Notes: generated by a model from the letters alone, not told the origin. A stretch of DNA of 64,000 bases from Anadara kagoshimensis (GCA_021292105.1 CM037870.1:29693905-29757904); one strand, 5' to 3'; numbered from the stretch's first letter, positions 1 to 12,165 are shown. Made by a program: numbers and translations.

Positions 1-74
1 AACAACACACTATATTAAGCTCCAAAACCTTTCAATGTGAGTTTCTTTTTCAATGTTAGTGGATATAAGATCTG

Positions 75-475
75 CAAGTTTAGCACTGAACTAACGAATT
101 ATTGCCTTATTGACGGATCGCCGGCCACGCCCACTATGTTCCGACAAAGGGTCGACACGCAAAAAGAATTAAAAAAAACTCAGGCTGAATTGTGCGGTTT
201 AATTACGTCACTGACACTAGAACGTCATTAGTTGCCGTGATGCTGCTTGGGTACCGTGATGGCGGTCAGTGTCGGAACATTGTGGGCGTGGCCGGCGATA
301 CGTCAATTGACAGTTCATCTCGGCTCCTCGTTAGTCATATCTTGACACATATGTATTTCTCAGTTGCTTATCGGTCACTATAGCTACAGTTACTGTATCT
401 ATGTGCTGTCGGCCATCAAGCATCAACTTCATTTCGTTAGCCCCGTGTTAAACTTTGGGCAGCTCTGTACTGTAC
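75..475 (+). mobile_element. Family G TIR element interrupted by family F
   Basis: The right end GTGTTAAACTTTGGGCAGCTCTGTAC (437-475; shown in parts GTGTTAAACTTT and CTCTGTACTGTAC) and left end GCAAGTTTAGCACTGAACTA are family G termini. The element between them belongs to family F. Confidence 0.55.
105..316 (+). mobile_element. Family F TIR element (about 210 bp)
   Basis: Inverted ends ATCGCCGGCCACGCCCAC and GTGGGCGTGGCCGGCGAT, each followed by the GTTCCGACA motif and its complement. It is unusually GC-rich for this window. Second copy at 40926-41138. Confidence 0.75.
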
Positions 476-662
476 ATGAATAATTATATGATGGCAGATT
501 ATAAGTTATCTAACTATGATGTTCAACCTGTTTTCACCAAGCCACTCCTAACTTATATATTACATTCCACTAGCAAGTGATTGATATTACGTGTATTTAA
601 AATCAGGCTTTACTGAAGTCCACAAAGTTAATACTAAATATTGTTAAAGACTGGCAGCGTCA
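476..662. other. Spacer without recognised content
   Basis: AT-rich; no frame, TIR or family match. Confidence 0.5.
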
Positions 663-961
663 TTAGAAAGATTCAAAGTTTTATGGCCATCATCACAATA
701 CTGTTGATAAGAATGGTGTCTCTGTATTCAGCGTTGTCCTGGATACATTTGATGTTCCATAGGTCTTTGTTCATACCACTCGGTTTTGATAATACACGTG
801 GTGGGTGTAGCTAGATCAACAGGAGGTGCTTTCCCTTCCGGAACTCCCGGGCTCACTTCCCTGGTGGCAGTTTACGTTTTTGACACAATTTGTCAGTTTT
901 AAAGTTTTAATTTTGCTTCTGGATTGTGATTCGGACATTGATTAGTATAGTTGTTTTTTTA
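663..961 (+). mobile_element. Family A retroelement, 3' part
   Basis: Starts in the KFYGRH coding stretch (AAAGTTTTATGGCCATCATC). It includes the stem-loop region and ends GATTAGTATAGTTGTTTTTT. The reading frame is degraded. Confidence 0.8.
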
Positions 962-1310
962 TTCAATGAGTTAGTCATGGCTTCGTATTTTTATAATTTA
1001 TGGTCGCTTAGATTCGAATTCCTACTCTGAGACTTTGTTTTTGTTTTTTCAATCCGCTGCCCCAAGGGAATTTTCCTCCGTGTCAAGTATACTTAACTAT
1101 AAATGTGCGTGTTTAGGGATAACTGGATATAAACAATATAAACAAGTGGGATGGTTAAAACTCGTAATACGTCAAAATTTTATATTTAGATCCAGTACTA
1201 AGCTATAGTCGACATTTTTTCTGTTTCTGTTTGTTTATCATGTCCTGTCTTGCTGCTTTATATAGCTTGTTTGTGTTACCTTATTCATGAGCGCTTAAGT
1301 ATACATGTAT
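962..1310. other. Spacer without recognised content
   Basis: AT-rich, no gene or repeat recognised. Confidence 0.5.
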
Positions 1311-1474
1311 ATAGGCAAACAACATTGACCTGTCCGCTTGACCTTTCATTAGGAATATTCATATAGAAGGATCTGACCAAAAATGGGCAGTAGTAGGATT
1401 TGCAATTAATACATGAACAGTGTTTGTGGTCAGTAGACGAAATAAACACACGTGTTCCTTATACATAAATATAT
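1311..1474 (+). mobile_element. Family C short TIR element, right end missing
   Basis: Begins AGGCAAACAACATTGACCTG and CTTGACCTTTCATTAGGAAT. It is interrupted by the next copy about 165 bp on. Confidence 0.7.
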
Positions 1475-1725
1475 AGGCAAACAACATTGACCTGTCCGTT
1501 TGATCTTTCATTAGGCATATTTATAAAAGAGGGTCCACCCAATAAATGGGTAGTGTTAAGATCCAAGTTAATACATACACAGTGCACATGTTCACTCTAT
1601 GAGGTGAGTATATCTCATGACTAATGTATACAGAATAAACACCTGTGTAACCTATACACAGATGTACTTGGTCTGTGATAAATATTTAAATGAAAGGTCA
1701 AGCGGACAGGTCAAAGTTGTTTGCT
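1475..1725 (+). mobile_element. Family C short TIR element (about 250 bp, both ends)
   Basis: The left end AGGCAAACAACATTGACC and right end GGTCAAAGTTGTTTGCTTAT are inverted repeats of about 38 bp containing CCGCTTGACCTTTCAT and its complement. It is non-coding. A further right-end fragment follows at 1726-1775. Confidence 0.78.
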
Positions 1726-1775
1726 TATACGCGTTCATGATAAATACCTAAATTAAAAATCAAGCGAAGAGGTCA

Positions 1776-2133
1776 GAGTTGATTGTACTTGTTTTCAGAA
1801 AAAAAACTACCAATAATTATTAATGATTCTATTTTGGAAAGAAATAAATAATCCGTTACATTTATAACATTTATATACATAATTGCTTAAAATCTAGATT
1901 ACTTTACTAATAAGAATCAAAAACAAACATACTAATATTAGACTTTAGGCATATATGACGTATATAGATGTTTTTGATGTTTTTGTTATGTATTTACTAC
2001 TAATGACACTTCATCGATTTAAGAATAAAATACAATTGTGATTTCTTTGTCAAGTAAATGGCTTTCATGTTATCAACAATTGTAAAATATTATGACGACA
2101 AGGTTTTTACTTCCAACATATTAAATAATTGTA
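1776..2133. other. Spacer without recognised content
   Basis: No open frame of note and no repeat match. Confidence 0.5.
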
Positions 2134-2317
2134 GCGTACAGTACAAACGAACTTAACACTAATAAGGTAACGAATTACTGGTGAATCTGTAGCTCATTTG
2201 GGTTTCTCGTTAACTGCCACTATCGACAAATACCTTTTAACATATCAATCACTCGGCAATCTAATATCGATTCCTTTTCGTTAGCGCAGTGTTAAACTTT
2301 CGACAAGTCTGTACCGT
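2134..2317 (+). mobile_element. Family G TIR element
   Basis: Left end GTACAGTACAAACGAACTTA, right end AGTGTTAAACTTTCGACAAG followed by TCTGTACCGT. Confidence 0.6.
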
Positions 2318-2583
2318 TTTTCTAAAATTTCCGTTAAGTAGGAATATTAGTTGTTTCGTTTGTTTCTGAAAAAATTAACCGAAGTAACGTTTTACACACA
2401 ATACATTTGACAAACAATGACAATCAAATATATATAGTGCGTCAAGTTTGACCTGGCCGTTTGGCCTTGAATTTGAACATATCCATCGTGTAATTTAGGG
2501 GCTATATAAAGTTGGTAATAGTAGCTAGTAATACTGGGTATTGGGTCTTTATGGTAATGAAACACGCTGCCTTAGCTAAATCA

Positions 2584-3840
2584 CCTCTGGAAAACGAAAA
2601 CACAATATAATTGTATGTATGTGTATGTGAGACACAGAGGATTTGCAACATGACTAAATTAATCTACATATCATTTAACATAAACTACAAAATTGTTATA
2701 TTTAAATGGATGAACAGTTAGTTATATAATACAGTGTTACGCTCTCTGAAAACATGAAAATTCTTTTTACACATAATACATAGCGTACTATTTATATGGT
2801 CGACTTATATTATCTTTCGATGTTTTTAAAACTTAACGCTTTCGGTGTACACTTAACTCTTTCCGGATCTTAGCCAAAGGGGTGACCAACCTATATTCTG
2901 GCTAAAGAACAAATGTAATCAAATCCTTAACTAAATACATGGTCTTAATATTTTGGTATATGTGTAGCCTCTGGAAAAAGAAAACACAATAAAATTGTAC
3001 GATATAGCGACACAGGTGCAACATGACTAAATTAATCGACATAATATTTAACATATATAGATATAATACAAACTACATCATTGTTATATTTAAATGGAGG
3101 AACAGTAATGTTACGCTCTCTGAAAACATGAAAATTCTTTTTACACATAATACATAGCGTAGACTTGTATTATCTTTCGGTGTTTTTGAAACTTAACGCT
3201 TTCTGGATCTTAGCCAAAGGGCTGACCAACCTATATTCTGACTAAAGAACAAATGTAGTCAAATCCTTAACTAAATACTTGGAATATGTGTAGCCTAAGG
3301 AAAAAGAAAACACAATAAAATTGTACGATATAGCGACACAGGGGATTTGCAACATGACTCAATTAATCTACATATTATTTAACATACATATAATGCGAAC
3401 TACAACATTGTTATTTTAAATGGAAGAAGAATTAATTATATAGTACAATGTTACGCTCTCTGAAAACATGAAAATCATTTTCACACATAATACATAGCGT
3501 ACTATTTATATGGTCGACTTATATCATCTTTCGATGTTTTTGAAACTTAACTCTTTCCGGATCTTAGCCAAAGGGGTGACCAACCTATATACTGGCTATT
3601 GTACAAATGTAATCAAATCCTTAACTAAATACTTGGTCTTAATATTTTTCGATGCACACTTAACTCTTTCCGGATCTTAGCCAAAGGGGTAAGCAACGTT
3701 ATCCTATATATATACTGGCTTTACTACAAATGTAATCAAATCCTTAACTAAATACTTGGTCTCAATATTTTAGTATATGTGTAGCCTCTGGAAAACGAAA
3801 ACACAATATAATTGTACGATATAGGGACACAGATGATTTG
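2584..3840 (+). repeat. Direct tandem repeat, unit about 330-490 bp, 3+ copies
   Basis: CTCTGGAAAA[AC]GAAAACACAAT starts copies near 2584, 2968, 3294 (CTAAGG variant) and 3784. Each holds ACGCTCTCTGAAAACATGAA and GATCTTAGCCAAAGG. In the third, the GGATCTTAGCCAAAGGGGT part is itself doubled. No coding capacity. Confidence 0.85.
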
Positions 3841-4083
3841 AGAACAGTACATTGATTACCGAGTTATTGATTACTGTGTAAGAATGTATTCTTAACTTTA
3901 TTGCATAGTATATAAATTCGGCAGTAAAAACGAACAAGTTAGTAATAAAAAATGTGTAAGTGTAATTAAATCAACAGGCCGCAGAATGAATGAAGCAAGT
4001 TCATGTATAGATTTTCTCAGACTAAAGTGAGTCATTCCTATAGTTACGTATATCAACAATCCGCAGAATGAATGAAGCAAGTA

Positions 4084-4797
4084 AAGTACAGACCTATCAA
4101 AAGTTTAACAATAAGCTAACGGATTAATGTTAAATCGTCTCATTTGACCCTTCATTAGGTATACCGGTATATTAACATTTTGTCTGTTTTCTGTCTTCTA
4201 CACAAGGTTTCAGAGCAATTGCGTTCATATCGGCTATGAACTGCAAGATCTACCTTGGTGACGTCACGGGAATTCTATTCACAACAATCGGCGTATGAAT
4301 ACACAATATGAAATACACAAAACCGGAACTATATTGACATAAAAATAAAGTTTGTTTACATAATTGTGATTATTTATTACCGAAATAATTGTATTTTATA
4401 AAAAATTGAACAATTTAGTAGAAATTTTGTATGCAATTTGTTGTTTTTTTCACACACTATTTTGTCCTAGAATTTCTGGCGCCAAACTGCACAGCTGATC
4501 AGTTGGATCTGCTGTTCCATCAGCTGTTCCGTTAATCGGAATTAAAATCGTTGTTGACAAAGCGCTAACGCGCGTTATTCAGTTTGCTTGCATATCAATT
4601 GTGTTCATATCGACTATGAACCACATTTCTTAACAGTTCAATTGTTAAATATCGACAGTTTTACGACAGCTGATGTCTATCTCCCGGCAGCTTATTTGGT
4701 CACAAGCTATCTATTTTTCAGTCACTCTGCAGCAGAGCTTCGACTCTTTTTCGTAACCTCAGTGTTAAACTTTCGACACGTCTGTACTGTACTATAT
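4084..4797 (+). mobile_element. Family G ends about 0.7 kb apart
   Basis: AAGTACAGACCTATCAAAAG at 4084 on and CAGTGTTAAACTTTCGACAC then TCTGTACTGTAC at 4757-4797 are inverted ends. The interior has diverged sequence and fragments of family C (4138-4165). Confidence 0.45.
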
Positions 4798-4849
4798 ATT
4801 TTCTCATGGATTTTTAGAGCCATTATGTATACGATTCCCCAAAGTTACG

Positions 4850-5125
4850 TATTACAGCTCATTTGGAGTGCTCGTTCCGTAAGTGGGAGGTCGTTGGTTC
4901 GAACCTCGAGTGAGTCTGAATGTGGGTAGTGACTGTTCGTTTGCCAACCCATTAGCATTACGACATCAAAGTCACGGTTCTTTCGGATGGGACCTTAAAG
5001 TGGTGTCATGGTAGGCGTGGCACGATAAAGAACCTTGTTGTGTAATTCCACCAGCGCAACGCACAGGCAAAATTTCTGCATTTAAGTGCGTCATTAAGAC
5101 GTTAACTTTTCCTTCAATTCCTTAT
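4850..5125 (+). mobile_element. tRNA-derived SINE
   Basis: A pol III box A (CAGCTCATTTGG, about 4855-4866) and box B (GGTTCGAACC, 4896-4905) have tRNA spacing. A tail follows with GGGACCTTAAAG and GATAAAGAACC, like the conserved central domain of widespread animal SINEs. It lies inside a 113-aa frame that I do not consider a gene. Confidence 0.75.
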
Positions 5126-6770
5126 CATTGTCTTTGGTGAATATATTGTATCATTACATTTATGAGTATAACTTTGATGTAACTAGTTCCTACATACTGT
5201 CTTATTTCATATTAGTCCTGTAATTTGGAACATCCAGTTACACTTTGGTCCGTATTGGTAGCCAATTTAATTTAATCACGGTTTTTGGAGGCCCAGGTCC
5301 CTTTCGTCACTGATTAGACCAAATTATTTTACTGCACATAAGCGCCCCCTTACAATAACAAATCCCTGAGTTCAGTTAGAGAAATTCATAATCATTGTTA
5401 ACTGCATACATCAGGATATTGTAATTTTCCGACAGATTTGAAACACGATAAAAGGTGGCAGATTTGGAAAAACTGACAGAAGCTCGTAATTACTCTTTGG
5501 AAGAGAAAGACACGGAAAACAACTTGTGTAATTGACCAATTAACTTTTACAAATATTAACATTTGCATTAATTATTATGTTCTATACAATTTCTTTTGAG
5601 ACTAATGATGTTTATATAAGCTATAACTACCACTGAACACGTGGCTATTACAGCTATTAAACAAGCGTGTCATGTCGCGCAGTGTCCTAAGCAGTGTTTT
5701 AAATATCTTTCAGATTTTAAAAGCAAAATAAGAAAAAATTTTAAAAATGTAAACGTAACCAGTAGAAACGGCGTTTATAGCACTATACCGTGCTGACTTT
5801 GAATTTTTATGTATTAAAATAAAGCATTCAAAATTAGCACATGACAGCACTGTTATCCCCATTGTCATGTAATGCAGTTGATTTTGCACGGCGATGGAAG
5901 TTATAACACTATAACGCAATTTCTATACACTTTAATGGTGAAATATTTGCCTTGTGTGTTTCCTTTTTACCTTAGTCTGAGAGTACTGGAAATATGACCA
6001 TAAATATTATTGATTATAATGTTGTGTATGAATAAAATGAAATTCATCTTTGACGACACTTTCTGCAATCAAACTTTGTTTAATTTTTTGTTTTCATTTT
6101 TTTCTTGTGGGTAAACACCACATACTTGCATGTCAAACGGTATTGTGCTGTGATGTGCGTTTGTAATCTATTTATTTGTTTGCAATCTATTCTCAGTGAA
6201 ATAACCAAGAAGACCCAACAGTAGTCGTAAAAGAGTTTTAGATATACAATGTCATGTATTTATACATGCATCCCAATGGACATTTTAAACCGCTCATTGA
6301 AAATTAAATAAAAACAATACCAAGATCAACCAGCTTCACAAACTTGGAAGTTTAAAGTTTCAAGGCATTTCAGTTTAAACCAAAATGCTTAAGGATTTCA
6401 TGTCAAGGTCAATCAACTTCGAAAATTTGGTAAAGGTTTATCCATGATTTGATCTAGGCCTTTCGGTTCATGACAAGACATATTTTTCTATTTCAGGTCA
6501 ATGTTATTTTAAACGGAGCAAAACAAAAACAGGTTTGTCGACCTGAAACACAACTGCCAAGTTTCTTTGCCATTGGCTGACTTGGTCTGGAGAAGAAGTC
6601 GTTTTAAAGAGAAAAGTTCCTTCTAGATGACGCTAGCGGGACGTCAATTAAAAGAGCATTTGAGCACCTCATTGTGTTTTCAAGCAAGTATCTAACATAC
6701 GCCACGGCACTCCATTTCATCATTTTCCAGTACCCGAAATTGTTTTCACAAACAATGTGTTATGGTGTGT
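5126..6770. other. Intergenic, no gene seen
   Basis: Two arms around 5765-5790 and 5890-5915 (GGCGTTTATAGCACTATA, GTTATAACACTATAACGC) suggest a decayed foldback element. From 6300 to 6660 the sequence has the look of an old dispersed repeat but matches nothing else here. Confidence 0.4.
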
Positions 6771-7072
6771 TTAATTCCTTTTAAAGAATTATTTGTATTG
6801 TTTGTTGTATCGCAAATCCAGTAGGCAATATTTGTGTACTATCATCAGAAATATAATATACTACTGTCTAAATATGCTGCTGGTTAAAATTTGAAATTCT
6901 TCAAAAACTAAGGTATATTCCCTCATGCAAGTATTTCCTTAGCTAAATTTGGTAAAATATATTTTGGTCCTTTGTGTAATTCTTCAACATCTTAAATTTA
7001 TTTTAGGTTTCAAAATTTGGTCCAAGCACCACTGATAAGAAATTGTATTCCGAAACGACCGTCTAGTGCTAT
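6771..7072 (-). mobile_element. Family B repeat, about 300 bp
   Basis: Reverse-oriented relative to the copies at 12.4 and 22.4 kb. It shares AACTAAGGTATATTCCCTCA, TTAGCTAAATTTGGTAAAAT and ACGACCGTCTAGTGCT. No coding sequence; element class unknown. Confidence 0.65.
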
Positions 7073-7188
7073 AAAATTAACTCTCGTATATATACTTAAA
7101 ATCATATTGCTAAACACATGTGCAACCTATTCTGTTTTAAGCTATGCTTCATTTGAAATGGTCATGGTTCTCCTTTATTTTACATTTT

Positions 7189-7331
7189 AACTGTTTTGAA
7201 ATGATATTTATAGTCAATATAAACGCCAGTGCTTTGCAAGAAAAACTTATTAACGACCTAGCGCGTGATGATTATTTTGCCTTGCAAAGCAGTGGCATTT
7301 ACATAGATTTTGAACATCATTTCAAAACACC
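7189..7331. repeat. Short foldback element with 50-bp imperfect arms
   Basis: GTTTTGAAATGATATTTATA ... AGTGCTTTGCAAG pairs with CTTGCAAAGCAGTGGCATTT ... ATCATTTCAAAAC. The 69-aa frame over it is an artefact. Confidence 0.7.
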
Positions 7332-7989
7332 TCAGTTGTTATATTTTCTTTAGATATTAAAAAAAATAAAAAACAAATATTTTGTTTATTCATATATTTA
7401 ATTAATGTCGAAACAACTGAGTTCAGGGAGGGATCCATTTAATGGAACGGCAATGGTGAACGTGCAGTCAGTTTCTAACAAAAGAGTTCCCCATAAACAA
7501 TACAGACATATGTATGTGTAAGTTATTACTTTATACTTTAAATTTATGTATTCGTAAACTCAAAACATGTTGCATCATTTATAGAACAATTACAATGTTT
7601 CTGCACGGAAAACCCCCACAAAATCAATTTCACCCATGGGTACCAACTGACGCGGATGGATAATGTTCGCAATTGTAAATTGAGAATTATCATACTGTAA
7701 TCATATGCGGATTAATGTGACTAATGGCTGGAAAAAGTATTTATAACCAATGTGAATGCCATTGTTATCAAACTTGGAATCATTAATAGATCTAGAGAAG
7801 ATACAGTGCAAATAAAATATATAGTAAAAAACGAAAAAATACTAGAATATCAGAAAAATATGAGATTATAAGCTGTTTGTTACAAGAATATGAACAATAG
7901 TGTGAAAAATAATAAAAATTAACAGTCAGTCAGACAGCGGAAAAATCTTTAAAAAATATATATTCATTGAGAATTCATTACCTCCTACG

Positions 7990-8220
7990 TACAGTACAGA
8001 CCTCTCAAAAACTTAACAATGATCTAACACAGAGTAATCTAAGCTCGGTTGTCAAGTTGAAGAAATTTGAATAGCTAGCTCTTACCGAGAAATAAATAGC
8101 AACTGTCCCAAGCCTGTCGAGATATATCTAACGAAGGACCGAGATTAGCTGCCGATTCGGTACGAATTCGTCAGCCCAGTGTTAAACTTTCGACCGCGCA
8201 CCATGTGTGCACTGTATAAT
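7990..8220 (+). mobile_element. Family G TIR element (about 230 bp)
   Basis: ACAGTACAGACCTCTCAAAA at left, CAGTGTTAAACTTTCGACCG then GTGCACTGTAT at right. Confidence 0.6.
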
Positions 8221-8836
8221 AAAGGACAGCACCTTTAAAAGAATCTTACGATTATACTGGCTCTATGGTGACCAATAAAAAAACAAACATACGAATCCTT
8301 CCCAAAAGCAAAGTAAAATCTCTGAAAACAACGTTAAACACGTGATCGTCAAGTGAATAAACCAATGGATGTGTACTTCACTTTGACAAGTCATTTATGA
8401 GACCTAACAGTGTTTCAAAGAATTATGGTTTCTTGTCCTTTATTAGCATTCTGTACTCTGAAAATAAAATGACCCAAACCGTAAATCATGTTTGAAATGA
8501 ATCCTTTTAGCGTCTAATTTATGACATAATTGGCATTGAGTGTTTAACTTTTAGTTTTTACTGTTATCAATAATTAATTGACGGGTAAATGTACCACCGT
8601 GTCCTATCTACACAACCTTTTCAATTACGCCTACCATAGTAAACTTTGCCATTCATTCATTCATTCATTTTCTAGCTTGTATGATTTCAAATCTTAGAAA
8701 ATCGTAATATTAGGAAGGAAAGTAAAATTGATATATTGACTTATGTGGAAGATGAATACGTCTTAAATCCGGCGTTTACTCATGAAAACCTTAGATCAAA
8801 GAGATATATAACAAAAATATTGTATAAATCAACAAC
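8221..8836. other. Intergenic, nothing recognised
   Basis: A short CATT run is at 8651-8668; otherwise unique AT-rich sequence. Confidence 0.5.
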
Positions 8837-8968
8837 AGGTCTGCATCTATTATGTTATGACAAGAGTGCTCTAGACGAGTAGGTCTGCATCTGTTATGTT
8901 ATGACAAGGGTGCTCTAGACGAGTAGGTCTGCATCTATTATGATATTAAAAAGGTGCTTTGGACGAGT
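8837..8968 (+). repeat. 44-bp tandem repeat, 3 copies
   Basis: AGGTCTGCATCTATTATGTT followed by ATGACAAGAGTGCTCTAGAC at 8837, 8881 and 8925; the last copy is diverged. Confidence 0.88.
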
Positions 8969-9074
8969 AATTGTTGAATTGTCTCACGTTTACGTTACGA
9001 AACAAAGTGATAACGACACGTCGCAACATCGTGTAGACTGGCATTAAGGATTGAAAACAGAATTGCAGATGCTT

Positions 9075-9785
9075 GGTTACATACATTTCCTATTTCCTAT
9101 ATGTTCACAATGGATATACTAATACCTTTTTCTTGAATTCTTCTATCGATAATTTCGTGAATTACCACTGGGAGCAAAAACGGTTACGGTATTTTTTCTA
9201 CTAATTAAACCCTCAACTGCGAAAATTCAAATCTCGAAAATTTTTGATAGGGCTTTTCATTATAAAATGGCGAAAATTTCGTACCATTATACGATAAAGT
9301 CCTATAATTACATTTAGTCTCAAACAGAGCTTCATATTATAAAGCATCACAAATGTAAAATTATTATATGACGAAGGCAGTCGACAGTTATAACCGCTCA
9401 GTGAATAGATCGCGTAAATCAGAAATACATTTTTAAAAAATATCGAGATAAATCAGTTTTGCAAATTTGGTATAACATTATGTGACGATGTTTGATTATA
9501 TACATTGCTTATATGTTCACAGTGGATTTACATTTATCTTTTTCTTGTCTTCTTCAATCGATAATTTTGCGAATTGTACCGTACTATAGATTTTACTGGT
9601 TGTAAATAAATGCATGTTTTAGTTACATATTTTTTGTTAGTTTTTTATCGTTTTTTTTTATTTGGCAAATTTCTAAAACTCCTTGTCTTCTTCAATCGAT
9701 AATTTTGTAAATTGCCCCGTATTGTAGGTTTTACTGATGGTAACCAAATACATGTTTTAGCTACATATTACTTTTTAGTTTTTAT
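9075..9785 (+). repeat. Dispersed direct repeats around ATCGATAATTTTG
   Basis: CTTCTTCAATCGATAATTTT recurs at 9548 and 9683, with a weaker version at 9138, each followed by GCATGTTTTAGTTACATA-like sequence in the last two. No gene. Confidence 0.6.
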
Positions 9786-9979
9786 GGCTTTTTGGCAAAT
9801 TTCTTAAAGTCTCTTGCTACTACTACTGAGAAACGAAAGTGATTTGATTTTGAAACGGCATACTTTTTCTTATGAAAATGGTAATACAGTCCTCACTTAT
9901 TTAACTTCCTTTAAAGTTCGATTTCATTTAGCTTTTTATATTTACACTAAATGGGTTGCATATGGTTTTATTTCTGAGA

Positions 9980-10140
9980 TGACCAAGCATTGACCAATGT
10001 TCACTACGTATAAACCAAGCATTGACCAATGTTCACTACGTATAAACCAAGCATTGACCAATGTTCACTACGTATAAACCAAGCATTGACCAATGTTCAC
10101 TACGTATAAACCAAGCATTGACCAATGTTCACTACGTATA
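9980..10140 (+). repeat. 32-bp tandem repeat, 5 identical copies
   Basis: ACCAAGCATTGACCAATGTT then CACTACGTATAA repeats with period 32 from 9982 and no visible mismatch. Confidence 0.92.
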
Positions 10141-10163
10141 AAATCACTGCTTACAATGTTGTT

Positions 10164-10267
10164 AATAAATAGAGGATCTTACATGAGTGTTTATGTAATA
10201 TTGAATTTATTCAACGAGTTTAATAAATTCAATATTGCATAAACACTAATGCAAGATTCTATTTATT
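10164..10267. repeat. 104-bp palindrome (46-bp arms, 11-bp loop)
   Basis: AATAAATAGAGGATCTTACA ... AATATTGAATTTATT against AATAAATTCAATATTGCATA ... GATTCTATTTATT, with about 5 mismatches. Confidence 0.85.
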
Positions 10268-10837
10268 ATATAATCCCATAAAAACGGGTTTTCGTAGATT
10301 TAAAACTTCTCATTATAAGAAAGCAGCTGATTGACAGAAACAAAACAAATTCACGTAACTGTGTACATGCGCCAAAAGTAATCCTGCTGAAATATTAGAA
10401 GTAAACAATAGTCTGTCCGCAGGATACATATTGGAAGCTGACCTTTCGACTGGATACAAGAACAAAACAAAGATTTTCAATTTAAATACAATGTAGAAAA
10501 GTACAAAAAAATCAGCTTAAACTAGAATCAACAGTGTCAAATGAAACAACTGTGAACTAGGTCAATTGTGTGACGTCACTCTTGAATGACTATGCTTTTA
10601 TGACGTCACACTCATTCAATACGATTTTTATTGTATGACCGTATTACATGGATTATTGAGTAGATTATATAATAAATATAAGTCCAGTACCAGTATAAAG
10701 ATGAACATTTTACAGCTGTTCATTGATCCTGTTATATCTCTTAATAGATAAAATCGTCCAGGGGACTAGGGCAAAAAAGTCGCAAACTACAGGTCAAAAG
10801 ATACACCCTTCATCTTTATATATAGAGAGAAAACTAT
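10268..10837. other. Intergenic, nothing recognised
   Basis: TGACGTCA-containing words at about 10571-10608 are the only notable pattern. Confidence 0.4.
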
Positions 10838-11066
10838 AGAAAACAATATTGACCTGTCAGCTTGACCTTTCATTAGGAATATTCATATTGGAGGATCCAC
10901 CCAATACATGGGTAGTGTTAAGATTATAAGTTAATAATACGTTCTCTATGAGTATATATCATGACATACAAAATAAACACCTGTTTTCCCTATATATAGA
11001 TGCACTTGGTCCGTGATAAATATTAAGATGAAAGGTCAAGCAGGCAGGTCAAACTTGTTTGCCTAT
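10838..11066 (+). mobile_element. Family C short TIR element
   Basis: AAACAATATTGACCTGTCAG on the left and CAGGTCAAACTTGTTTGCCT on the right, with the same interior (CACCCAATACATGGGTAGTG). Confidence 0.78.
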
Positions 11067-11684
11067 ACTTAGCCAATTTCAATCCAAAACATAACGTTGA
11101 CGATGACGACAAAGTATAGGAAAATGTTTGTCTCGATCGCTCGATTTCGTCGCGGCGACTCGAAGATCCGCTAGTATAATTATCTGCATTTATCGATGTA
11201 ATTTGGTAAATGTTACGTCAGCAATAATGAAATGTCGACTTTTTCGTACTTGTGTGATGTTTTTATCATGTTTATTGAACCAACTGATCGACAGAAGCTA
11301 GGATATCTTATTATGTTCGAGGTTTAATTTCCGACCATTTAAGTGAAGTGTGGATTATATATGGTTTTAGATTGCAGATCCTAACCGAGATATCTATTGA
11401 TATTACTGGTACAGTTTTATCAGATCAAAACATTAATGAATTAAATTGCTTGAGAATAAACACGTGTTACTGACGCAAATTATTGTGATTTACGCCAAAG
11501 AGCTAAATGCTTGTATAATATGATCCAAAACAGATTCTAAGCAACAAACAAGTTTATGTCGTTAAGTCACTAATGACAATAGCTACTTTTGATATTTATG
11601 TAATGAAAATCTCAAAGAAAGCAAACTGACAGTTAACAGCATAACAATTTTATATGTATTATTTCATAAAAACTCGAAAGTATT
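11067..11684. other. Intergenic, nothing recognised
   Basis: No frame or repeat match. TCGATCGCTCGATTTCGTCG is a small CpG-rich island at 11133 on. Confidence 0.45.
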
Positions 11685-12165
11685 GGTAAGCAACATTGAC
11701 CTGTCCGCTTGACCTTTAATTTAAAAATCATATTTACAGTATGTATGTATAAGTAAACAACTTTGACCTGTCCGCTTGACCTTTCATTTAAATATTTATC
11801 ACGGACCAAGTATATCTATGTATAGGGAGCACAGGTGTTTATTTTGTATACATCATGAGATATACTCACCTCATAGAGTACACCTGTGCTTTGTGTATGT
11901 ATTAACTTGGATCTTAACGCTACCCATTTATTGGTTAAGCCATCCTATATGAATATTTCTAATGAAAGGTCAAACGGACAGGTCAATGTTGTTTACCTAT
12001 ATAAGAACCATGGGTGTTTATGTCGTCTATATATGACAGGAAAACTTACTGTACATGCCTTAGCTGTGAATCCTAACCTTACCTATGTATTGGGTATATT
12101 ACAGTACATGTAAATGAATATTCGTAATGAAAGGTCAAGCGGACAGGTCAATGGTGTCTCCTTAT
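11685..12165 (-). mobile_element. Family C cluster: one full copy with partial copies on both sides
   Basis: The full copy spans about 11752-11999 in reverse orientation (ATGAAAGGTCAAACGGACAG at its right end). An extra left end lies at 11685-11735 and an extra right end at 12003-12165. The group looks like tandem or nested insertions. Confidence 0.7.

Noticed and set aside
4588..4929. 113-aa open frame on the plus strand
   Set aside because: It crosses a family G end and the head of a tRNA-derived SINE; the peptide has no domain.
9980..10140. 32-bp repeats considered as a CRISPR array
   Set aside because: Contiguous head-to-tail units without spacers.
10571..10608. TGACGTCA words as CREB-type promoter elements
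   Set aside because: No gene nearby, and the same word occurs repeatedly inside introns and repeats.
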